This document shows positions 45,308-54,732 of a DNA stretch of 64,000 nt, one piece after another; the first letter of the stretch is position 1; each line of letters starts with the position of its first letter. The stretch comes from Limnohabitans sp. 2KL-51 (GTDB taxonomy: Bacteria; Pseudomonadota; Gammaproteobacteria; Burkholderiales; Burkholderiaceae_C). The notes below the pieces were generated by a model. It made no database searches. It was not told the origin of the DNA and saw nothing but the letters and a program-made list of their open reading frames with translations. The translations under genes and the position numbers were made by a program. The stretch lies in the NCBI RefSeq assembly GCF_003063645.1, contig NZ_NESJ01000002.1:248001-312000 (forward strand), in the 5' to 3' direction.

Positions 45308-45700
45308 ATGAGACTTTTAAATCGCTGGTCGATCCGGTTAGCCCTGATTGGGCTTGCTTTGGGCTTACTTCAGAGTTACAAAGTGCTGGTTTTACCGCAC
45401 TTCATGATTGGCTTTGGCGTGCCCTTTGCGATCGTGTTGATGGCGTTTGGTTTGTTGATTGATTTTTCAATCGCTAAAAAAGGCGGATCCCAATGGCCCT
45501 TACAAGCCGGTCCTTTGCTGAGCAAATGGTCCATCCGACTGGGCTTGTTGGGCTTTGCAGCGGGCGCTGCGCAGCACATGTTGGCGGGCCCCATCCACCT
45601 GCCCTCACTGATCGGGTTCGGTATTCCTTATGCCATCGTGTTGGCGGGGCTGGGTATGCTGATTGATTTCTCAAAAAGCAAAAACCGCCAATCCACATGA
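45308..45700 (+). CDS. small four-helix membrane protein with internal duplication
   Basis: 130 residues with AAGGAG upstream. Two halves of about 55 residues are clearly repeats: each reads WSIRLxLxGxAxGxxQ, then IGFGxPxAIVLxxxGxLIDFS, giving two membrane helices per half. No known family is recognised. It starts 30 nt after the Cys-rich TadE-like gene and could be the last gene of that operon. The clean duplication suggests a symmetric two-fold membrane bundle. Function unknown. Confidence 0.75.
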   Translation: MRLLNRWSIRLALIGLALGLLQSYKVLVLPHFMIGFGVPFAIVLMAFGLLIDFSIAKKGGSQWPLQAGPLLSKWSIRLGLLGFAAGAAQHMLAGPIHLPSLIGFGIPYAIVLAGLGMLIDFSKSKNRQST

Positions 45701-45914
45701 CTGCGTTGTTTGGGCACGACGGGGCCTGATGATCAGGGCCTGTGCAAAAGTGCGACCACCCGAGGTGTTGGCCTGACTGTACCAGGGTGTTTTTTCTTTG
45801 GGCAGGCGCTCAACTGGTGTGCGCCCATGTCACCAAGCTGTTTAGCAAGGATAATGGCTTGCATCCATACCAATAACGCGATCCAGCCGATTAATTCATG
45901 TGCAGGGTATTCAA

Positions 45915-46964
45915 ATGTCGCCAGATATAGCCAGAGAGTTTTCCCAGCAATTTCATTCGTTCGCTGCTGAGTTAAGCGCAACAGACCTTCAAGCCTTCTT
46001 GGAAGCGGCCACGGTGGTTGACATGCCTGCCGGGCGCAACCTCATTCGCGCAAAGATGCCCATTGATTCCGTCTACATGACGCTTTCTGGCACGTTCGAA
46101 ATCCTTGCTGAAGTCAACGGGACAGTGCGCAAAATCAACGAGGTGGGGCCAGGACAATGGCTCGGCGAAATATCCCTCCTCAGCGGCGACTCTCGGGCCA
46201 CTGCCACGGTGTTAAGCTTGACGGCAGCGCGAGTGCTTCGCATCAAGCATCAGGCCTTGGAAGAGATCATGAGCCAGGATGGAGAGCTTGTGGTGAATCT
46301 GCTGCAGCATTTTGCATTGATGATGTCAGGGCGCTTGCATGATATGAATGACAAACTGTCAGCCCTGGCGAAAGACAGCCGTTTGTCGGGTGCGTTGCCC
46401 ACTGTGAGCCTTGATCAAGACAAACACCTGAACGATTATTGGCCTGTTGCCAATCCTGCTTCGGCTTCTGCAGATCTGAAAGCCACCTTGCTCACGCTGC
46501 CAGGCATTGAGAATTTTTCGCCAAAAGACATCAACATTTTGGCCCGCAACGCCACTGTGACCTTGTACCCACCACGCCACGTCTTCACTTACCAGAAAGA
46601 TCGCTGCGATTCGATTTTCTTGGTCCTGGACGGTGCGGTTTTGATGCGTGAAAAAATGCCCGTCTCGGACACTGTGGAAGAGAAAATTCTGAACGTTGGG
46701 GAATGGTTTTCATTGACTTCTCTGATCCCCAACATGACTGCCTTTGAGACAGTCACAGCGCCCAAGCAGGTGTTGGTGGCCTCCATCACGCGTGATGACT
46801 TCAACCGGATATCCGAGGAGTCTTTGGCCGTGACGCGGTTTTTCCTCTTCATGCTGGTCAATGAACTTGCGCGCAAATTGCAAAGTACTTTCGCCAAGAT
46901 GCAAGCCGCTTCGCCCTCAAATGCAGTTCTCCCAGTTCATCAGCTTGATTGGGTTTCGCTTTAA
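45915..46964 (+). CDS. protein with two cyclic-nucleotide-binding domains
   Basis: 349 residues, ATG 45915 preferred to GTG 45900. Residues about 20-140 form a cNMP-binding domain with a canonical phosphate cassette, GEISLLSGDSRATATV (Glu and Arg present). Residues about 195-320 form a second domain, GEWFSLTSLIPNMTAFETVT, in which the cassette Arg and Gly pattern are lost, so it probably does not bind. There is no DNA-binding domain, kinase or membrane segment, so it must act by protein contact. It lies downstream of the Tad locus, and a phosphodiesterase gene lies on the other side of the locus. Confidence 0.83.
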   Translation: MSPDIAREFSQQFHSFAAELSATDLQAFLEAATVVDMPAGRNLIRAKMPIDSVYMTLSGTFEILAEVNGTVRKINEVGPGQWLGEISLLSGDSRATATVLSLTAARVLRIKHQALEEIMSQDGELVVNLLQHFALMMSGRLHDMNDKLSALAKDSRLSGALPTVSLDQDKHLNDYWPVANPASASADLKATLLTLPGIENFSPKDINILARNATVTLYPPRHVFTYQKDRCDSIFLVLDGAVLMREKMPVSDTVEEKILNVGEWFSLTSLIPNMTAFETVTAPKQVLVASITRDDFNRISEESLAVTRFFLFMLVNELARKLQSTFAKMQAASPSNAVLPVHQLDWVSL

Positions 46965-47094
46965 GAGGGTTGCCCCTTTCGGGCTGATTCTTCAGCGCAC
47001 AGTCGCCCGCGATGCGAATGAATGCTCGAAAGCGTTCAACCATTGAACTGTCTAAATGGATCAGTATCTGAGATTGAACGTTGTGTTTGAGTCT

Positions 47095-47214
47095 TTACTG
47101 GCCTGCGAATTCGAGAGAGGAGTGATGCAAAACAATGCGCAACTGTCCTTTGTCGTCCTTAACCCAACCCCAGGTTTTGTCAACGATGGTGACCTCACCT
47201 TTTTTGTTGGTCAT
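47095..47214 (-). CDS. possible 39-residue small protein or gene tail
   Basis: Short frame starting at ATG 47214, which overlaps the stop of the next upstream minus-strand frame (ATGA), and ending at TAA 47095. The peptide (starts MTNKKGEVTIVDKTWGWVKD) has a credible strand-rich composition. It may be a real small gene coupled to its neighbour, or a frameshifted tail of it. No family recognised. Confidence 0.3.
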   Translation of the reverse strand: MTNKKGEVTIVDKTWGWVKDDKGQLRIVLHHSSLEFAGQ

Positions 47215-47417
47215 TCAGCAGCATCTGTCGCTTCACATTTCACCCAGTCTTTCAATGCAAAGCCCGTGTCTTTGGGGTATGCAGGATCACCCCCTGCAAA
47301 ATAGGACACAGCACCGCTGCGGGTGGTTCTGAATGTTTGCGGATTCACAGTCAGGGTGGGCTGGGTAAACTGGGCGCACTGTTTCAAGACCCAAACGATT
47401 TCGCCAAGTAACCACAT
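47211..47417 (-). CDS. possible small ORF or relic overlapping the spermidine-synthase promoter
   Basis: 68 residues from ATG 47417, ending EATDAAE. The block NPQTFRTTRSGAVSYFAGGD looks protein-like. Its start lies 8 nt from the divergent start at 47426, so neither gene has promoter space unless one reads through the other. It is best treated as a remnant of an older gene or a doubtful overlapping ORF. Confidence 0.28.
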   Translation of the reverse strand: MWLLGEIVWVLKQCAQFTQPTLTVNPQTFRTTRSGAVSYFAGGDPAYPKDTGFALKDWVKCEATDAAE

Positions 47418-47425
47418 GCCTGCCC

Positions 47426-49462
47426 ATGAAAATTGATCTGCGCCTGACCTTTTACTATGGGTTGACCATATTTTTAAGTGCTTTCTTGCTGTTCCAGGTG
47501 CAGCCATTGATCGGCAAGATGATATTGCCTTGGTTCGGTGGCTCAGCAGCCGTTTGGACGACTTGCATGTTGTTTTTCCAATCTGTCTTGCTGCTGGGTT
47601 ATTTTTACTCTCACGGGTTGGTGCGCTACTTGAGCCCTTCGCGCCAAAGTTTGGTGCATGGCAGTTTGCTATTGATCAGTTTGCTGCTCATCCCCATCAG
47701 CCCAAGTTTGCACTGGAAGCCCGTGGGAGCAGAGAATCCGACCTTGCAAATTCTCGGTTTGTTGACCGTCTCTATCGGCTTGCCATATTTTGTGCTGTCC
47801 ACCACGGGACCCCTGCTCCAGGCTTGGTTTGCCAGAGAGCGCTCGGGGCTGGTCCCCTATCGGTTGTTTGCCCTGTCCAACTTTGGCTCCATGCTGGCTT
47901 TGCTGGCCTACCCCGTCGCGATAGAGCCAATCTTCCCAACCCTTTGGCAGTCCTATCTTTGGTCGGGCTTGTATGTCGGATTTGCGGGTGCCTGCGCGCT
48001 CTTGGCCTGGCGAGGTCGACAAGGCGTTTGCAGCGTCCAGACAGCCCAGCAAGATGGCCTTGCGCCGCGTTGGACAGACAAAGCACTGTGGGCTGCCTTG
48101 GCAGCATGCCCCTCGATTTTGATGGTGGCTGACACCAGCTACCTCACCGCCAACATTGCACCGATTCCCATGATTTGGGTTGCACCTTTGGCTCTGTATT
48201 TGCTCTCGTTCATTTTGAGCTTTGAGGGCAGTGGCTGGTACCAGCGCAAAGTTTTTCTTCCCTTGCTGGTGCTTGGTTTGGGCGCACTGGCCTATCTGCC
48301 AACACTGGCGATTGACAAACTTCCTTTCTTACTGTCACTGAGCATCAACCTGACGGCATTTTTTGCTGTCTGTATGGTTTGCCATGGTGAACTTGCACGC
48401 TTACAGCCTCACCCCAACCACCTGACCGGTTACTACTTGATGCTGGCGGTCGGCGGGGTGGCGGGGGGATTTTTTGTCGGTGTCATTGCCCCTTATTGGT
48501 TCAATAGCGACTACGAATTGTCAATAGGCATTGTGCTCACTGGATTGGTTGCCACCCTTGCGATCATTCCAAAAAAGAATTTTTCACGTCCAGTGTGGCG
48601 CTGGGTGTCGATTGTTTTTTCGGTAGAGGTGTTGCTGGCGCTGACCGCGATTCGTGTCAACGACCATCGGAATAAAATCAATGGTGCTGACATGACGGCG
48701 CGTAATTTTTACGGCACCTTGCGAGTCTTCAGCAGCACACAGGAAGGGCACCGCACCATGCTTCATGGACAAATCATCCATGGGCTGCAAAACACTGCGC
48801 CAGACAAGCTGGATCTGCCTACCACCTATTACAGTCCGGACGGCGGCGCAGGCAAAGTACTGCAGATGAAGGCTGAACAGGGGCCGCTTCGCGTGGGTGT
48901 CATCGGTCTGGGTGTGGGCACTTTGGTCAGCTATGGGCGTCAGGGCGATTACTTCAGGCTTTACGAGATTGACCCGCTGGTGGTTGAGATGGCCCACAAC
49001 CATTTCAGCTTTCTCTCGCGGACGACAGCGACCACCGAAATTGTTCTGGGTGATGCACGCTTGCAGTTGGAAAAAGAAACTGATCAGCGCTTTGACGTTC
49101 TGGTGCTAGATGCCTTTTCGGGCGACTCTGTGCCCATTCATCTGCTGACACTCGAGGCGTTTGCCCAGTACTTCAGGCATCTCAAGCCTGACGGCACTTT
49201 GGCGGTGCACATTTCCAACCGATTTTTGAACTTGGAACCTGTCGTCAAGACGGCGGCTGACCACTTCAAAAAGGATGCTCGCCTGGTGAATTCAGAGGGT
49301 ATTTCAGAAAAATTAATCTTTCCTTCGAGTTGGGTGCTGATCAGCAGTGACCCTGCTTTTTTCAAAGACCCAAGGCTTAGCACTGCTGCAAAGATCGAAC
49401 ACCCGAGCAGGTTTCAAACATGGAAAGACGACTACAGCAGCATCTTTTCCATCCTGAAATAG
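47426..49462 (+). CDS. membrane protein fused to a spermidine-synthase-like domain
   Basis: 678 residues. The N-terminal ~420 residues contain some ten or more hydrophobic helices (first YYGLTIFLSAFLLFQVQPLI, with the family-typical GKMILPWFGGSAAVWTTCM after it). The C-terminal domain is a Rossmann-like spermidine synthase/methyltransferase fold: VGVIGLGVGTLVSYGRQG, YEIDPLVVEMAHNHF and VLVLDAFSGDSVPIHLLT. Family name: fused MFS/spermidine synthase. Whether it makes polyamines is unproven; it may modify or export them. It stands alone, 161 nt before katG. Confidence 0.88.
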   Translation: MKIDLRLTFYYGLTIFLSAFLLFQVQPLIGKMILPWFGGSAAVWTTCMLFFQSVLLLGYFYSHGLVRYLSPSRQSLVHGSLLLISLLLIPISPSLHWKPVGAENPTLQILGLLTVSIGLPYFVLSTTGPLLQAWFARERSGLVPYRLFALSNFGSMLALLAYPVAIEPIFPTLWQSYLWSGLYVGFAGACALLAWRGRQGVCSVQTAQQDGLAPRWTDKALWAALAACPSILMVADTSYLTANIAPIPMIWVAPLALYLLSFILSFEGSGWYQRKVFLPLLVLGLGALAYLPTLAIDKLPFLLSLSINLTAFFAVCMVCHGELARLQPHPNHLTGYYLMLAVGGVAGGFFVGVIAPYWFNSDYELSIGIVLTGLVATLAIIPKKNFSRPVWRWVSIVFSVEVLLALTAIRVNDHRNKINGADMTARNFYGTLRVFSSTQEGHRTMLHGQIIHGLQNTAPDKLDLPTTYYSPDGGAGKVLQMKAEQGPLRVGVIGLGVGTLVSYGRQGDYFRLYEIDPLVVEMAHNHFSFLSRTTATTEIVLGDARLQLEKETDQRFDVLVLDAFSGDSVPIHLLTLEAFAQYFRHLKPDGTLAVHISNRFLNLEPVVKTAADHFKKDARLVNSEGISEKLIFPSSWVLISSDPAFFKDPRLSTAAKIEHPSRFQTWKDDYSSIFSILK

Positions 49463-49564
49463 AGAGCGAGACGCACGGTACCTCAGCCCCAGCGACGTCT
49501 GTGGAATGTTCGGCCGCGACGAGTTGCACAGCAGCAAAGGCACCCGACACTGTGTGTTGACTAA

Positions 49565-51775
<2,211 letters not shown>

Positions 51776-51836
51776 GCCTCGCTAGGATTGGGTCATTTGG
51801 ACTCAGATGCGGAGGGTTTAACCGTGAGCGACAGGC

Positions 51837-51864
51837 CTGATCTTGCCCCAAGGGGCAAGATCAG
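51837..51864. terminator. perfect 13-bp hairpin between katG and the S8 peptidase gene
   Basis: CTGATCTTGCCCC and GGGGCAAGATCAG are exact complements with two bases between (a 4- to 6-nt loop in practice). It lies between convergent genes, so it may serve both; the U-tract is poor (TTCTT). Confidence 0.6.
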
Positions 51865-51954
51865 TTCTTGGGTGGATGCTCTCAAGGTCGGTTTTTCATT
51901 TCACTCGCCACCGCCTCGGCCAGATAAATCACCGCCCTGAAGAGTTTGGAATGA

Positions 51955-52839
51955 CTATTGGATTGAAGCAGGTGCCAGTGCTCTTGCGATGGAGGCTTCG
52001 CCTCGGCCATGAATTGCCGGGTCATATTTTGAAACAGTGTCTTTGCGAGCGGTTACCAACAGTTGGTTGGTAATTTGAATGGGATTGGCGTTGGTAAACT
52101 TACTCGACAAAATGGCTGCATAGCCGCTCACTATGGGTGCTGCGAAAGAGGTACCGTAAAGCCCAGTTTTATGACCTTCAACACCCACCACCAAAAATTG
52201 GTTTTGAACCGTCGTGTTGCTACCCGCCACATTGGAATAGCTGGCCATGTTAGCAAGTGCCGAAGGGGACCCATTGTTGTCGAGCGCGCCCACAAATAGG
52301 GCTGATTTAGCGCCAATGAGGCTCTTGTTGAGGTAGTCCACTTCGCCATACTGATCAGGCTGGCCCACTGCGGTACCGAATTCGTTGCCTGCGGCTTTTG
52401 AAACAACGGCTTGACCTTTAAAAGCATAACCAATGATTGAGGATTCTTGACGCGACCATTGAATTGCGCTTTTGCCAGCAGTATCCATTATCCCGTAGCT
52501 AAGATTAAGCACATTGAAGCCTGTTGAAAGCGACACCTTTGTGTCCTTCATAAATTCATGCGAACGCATCGTTGCCTGTGGGGCGATGAGATTGGCCTGA
52601 AGCCGAGTCCACTGGCCATGATGGAGCAACCTAGTTCTGCCATTGAGCTTGCCATAAGAGCGATCATTGCTTTTAAAGTCGTCCACCGATTTGATGGTGA
52701 CGCCCAAACCTTGATAGCCTTGAAGCCAAGCTGCGCCGACCTCTTGGTTCATCCATGATTGGACTGCGGGTTGAGCCAACACTTGGCCGGTTGCCAGCAA
52801 AGTTGCGGCTAAAGTGAATGTGATGTGTACTGTTTTCAT
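51955..52839 (-). CDS. secreted subtilisin-like (S8) peptidase
   Basis: 294 residues, a small S8 enzyme. Signal peptide (LAATLLATGQVLAQ). The triad is recognisable: Asp in VTIKSVDDF, His in LLHHGQWTRLQANLIAP, Ser in LYGTSFAAPIVSGYAA, with the oxyanion Asn in SKAAGNEFG. There is no obvious pro-domain or C-terminal anchor. ATG 52839 has AAGGA upstream. It lies 23 nt after the stop of the outer-membrane-type protein gene on the same strand, so the two form a pair. Target unknown. Confidence 0.83.
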   Translation of the reverse strand: MKTVHITFTLAATLLATGQVLAQPAVQSWMNQEVGAAWLQGYQGLGVTIKSVDDFKSNDRSYGKLNGRTRLLHHGQWTRLQANLIAPQATMRSHEFMKDTKVSLSTGFNVLNLSYGIMDTAGKSAIQWSRQESSIIGYAFKGQAVVSKAAGNEFGTAVGQPDQYGEVDYLNKSLIGAKSALFVGALDNNGSPSALANMASYSNVAGSNTTVQNQFLVVGVEGHKTGLYGTSFAAPIVSGYAAILSSKFTNANPIQITNQLLVTARKDTVSKYDPAIHGRGEASIARALAPASIQ

Positions 52840-52862
52840 TGCCAATCCTTCTTTCTTAGGTT

Positions 52863-53480
52863 TCAAAAATTCCTCACGTACCGCAAGCTAATCAACAAAC
52901 GGTCACGTGGGGCCTCATTCAATAGGTACTTTAGGGTTTCTTCTGGGGATAGATGAGTTGCTGCAAGACGGCAATTGACAGTCTGCATGCCCCCGATGTC
53001 CCCGAAATCGGCTAGACAGGTTTTTTCTTTGAGTCGCCCCCCCAATCGAGTGGTAGCCCTGAGTGACCAAGAGCTTTCATTACTCAAGGGCTGCTCAAAT
53101 AAAAATCCAAGTTGTAGACTTGTAGCGATGCGGTATTTGGGCCCACGTTCACCCGTGCCCCCTCCCCAAATCAAACCTAATTGAGGATTTATTTGGGTTA
53201 GCCATGTCATTTGAAGCTCTGGCCAATCCGTTTTGTACCAGTGGCTAAAACGCACCAATTCACCGTTGGACAGATTAAATTGTTGGCTTCGAAGTCCGCT
53301 CACTTCACGGGACAATGCTGAGCTTTGCTGCACGCCAATCAAATGGGTTGTTTGTGTCGACGGGGACACGAATTCCTTTAAGCCTTGATCTGGCAAACCA
53401 TGGGCATTCACAAGTCCGACCATACTTTGGCAACAGGCAAAAAAGACTGCCGCTGTGCAAGAGTTGATGTGTTGTTTCAT
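52863..53480 (-). CDS. outer-membrane-type protein of unknown family
   Basis: 205 residues. A signal peptide-like start (SCTAAVFFACCQSMVGLVNA, cleavage near NAHG) precedes alternating strands (LQMTWLTQINPQLGLIWGGG, RIATSLQLGFLFEQPL, SWSLRATTRLGGRL), and the protein ends LLISLRYVRNF with a terminal Phe. This is the pattern of a small outer-membrane beta barrel recognised by the Bam machine. A C-terminal CLADFGDI/VNCRLAA Cys pair is possible. It is co-directional with, and just upstream of, the S8 peptidase gene. No family name is recognised. Confidence 0.65.
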   Translation of the reverse strand: MKQHINSCTAAVFFACCQSMVGLVNAHGLPDQGLKEFVSPSTQTTHLIGVQQSSALSREVSGLRSQQFNLSNGELVRFSHWYKTDWPELQMTWLTQINPQLGLIWGGGTGERGPKYRIATSLQLGFLFEQPLSNESSWSLRATTRLGGRLKEKTCLADFGDIGGMQTVNCRLAATHLSPEETLKYLLNEAPRDRLLISLRYVRNF

Positions 53481-53816
53481 GCTTTAAATTAAATCGCACT
53501 TCAACACGCTTATCCATAGGGCGCTCGTGTTATCTGCGCCCCAATGTGTGCACAAATACCACTTTTGGCAAAAATATCAACCTGCTCAGTGGCGCAACAT
53601 CATCTTTGTATTTTCTCAAAGCCTAAAAACTGATCCTAGCGGCAGTGGGCCTGGGTTTCAGGCAAGGGTAGATTCCCTTGAATCGGTTTGGCCTGGCGTG
53701 GAAGGCAGCGTTCAGCGTGGCTTGCGAGCTTTACGCATGGCCTGTGCCTGCCTATGGTGCACGCTGTGAGGCGCCATGTGTCCAATGCCTGATGGCGGTG
53801 CTGGCCAGTGGCGCAC
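53481..53816. other. intergenic region between the OMP-like gene and the Crp-like gene
   Basis: 336 bp. No convincing gene; a plus-strand ORF at 53527-53769 has no protein-like features. It should contain the promoter of the OMP-S8 pair near 53480-53560, but no strong consensus is seen. Confidence 0.4.
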
Positions 53817-54488
53817 TTAGATGTCAGATGCACTCTTGTTGATTGAAAACTGGTCTAGGATAAAAATTTTGCGCTTTTCAAGTCGGATACAACCACGCAA
53901 CTGCAAATCCTTGATGACCCGGCTGACCATCTCACGCGACGCACCAATTATTCGGGCAATTTCCTGCTTTGATGGGGGTTTTAGCACGACTAAAGTACCG
54001 TTCACTAACTCAGATTCATCCATCAGCAGACGGGCAACACGGCCGTAAACATCGATCAACGCCAAACTTTCAATTTTGCGATCTGCAACACGCAAACGCT
54101 TGACGAGATTGTTAACAATGACCATCGCCAATTCGAAGTTTTGCTGAAGAGCAGCCAAGAAACCCGCCTTCGAAAGCTGTAGAAAATGACATTCTTCAAT
54201 CGTCTCAACACTGGCCGAACTTGGCTGCCCGTCCAGCAAACCCATCTCACCAAAAAAATCGTTCTTGCCGAGAAAGGCAAGAATCACTTCGCGTCCTTGT
54301 TTATCTTTAATCAGTATCTTCACCTTTCCAGAAACGATTAAATACAAAGCATTGGTCTGATCTCCCTCTCGCAAAATATAATTGCCACGAGAGTACCGAC
54401 GATGCTGCAGACATGGGTGCAGGAGTCGCAACTGTTCTTCGCTCATCGAAGAAAACAAAGGAACTGATTTAAGGAGGTTTGAATCCAT
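53817..54488 (-). CDS. Crp/Fnr-family transcription regulator
   Basis: 223 residues. N-terminal cNMP-binding-fold domain (residues ~10-125) and C-terminal winged helix with the recognition segment SKQEIARIIGASREMVSRVI. The phosphate cassette reads GEMGLLDGQPSSASV: the Arg that contacts cAMP in E. coli Crp is Ser here, so cAMP binding is doubtful. No Fe-S cysteine cluster as in Fnr is present. ATG 54488 is used; the extension to 54518 is unconserved. Targets are unknown; it lies between the OMP-S8 pair and an ABC operon. Confidence 0.9.
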   Translation of the reverse strand: MDSNLLKSVPLFSSMSEEQLRLLHPCLQHRRYSRGNYILREGDQTNALYLIVSGKVKILIKDKQGREVILAFLGKNDFFGEMGLLDGQPSSASVETIEECHFLQLSKAGFLAALQQNFELAMVIVNNLVKRLRVADRKIESLALIDVYGRVARLLMDESELVNGTLVVLKPPSKQEIARIIGASREMVSRVIKDLQLRGCIRLEKRKIFILDQFSINKSASDI

Positions 54489-54594
54489 CGCATCGTGTAA
54501 AAAAGATTGCCCGTGCAATATTACAGCTTCTCAAAAAAATTGGCATTCGCTTAAAACTTGACACATTTCAATGGGGCAGTTCGACACGCCCCCT

Positions 54595-54615
54595 CAACTC
54601 ATAGGAGCTGAGTTG
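54595..54615. promoter_or_regulatory. inverted repeat upstream of the Crp-like gene
   Basis: CAACTCA and TGAGTTG are 7-bp exact arms around 7 nt, between the Crp-like start and the 3' end of the ABC permease. It could be a regulator site or the end hairpin of the ABC operon; there is no U-tract. Confidence 0.3.
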
Positions 54616-54732
54616 GCTAGCCCGCCCCCCGTGTCAGAATGCTTTGCTACACCGGCCTGACCCGTCACCCTTGCACGAGCCGCTGTTCACCGATGAGGCT
54701 CAACTGGCCACCACAGATGGGCAACAGCAAAG

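Noticed and set aside
47056..47304. 82-codon plus-strand ORF after the cNMP protein gene
   Set aside because: The minus-strand frames in the same place look more protein-like, and no ribosome-binding site or family supports it.
53527..53769. 80-codon plus-strand ORF in the gap before the Crp-like gene
   Set aside because: No motif, no ribosome-binding site, composition unlike a protein.
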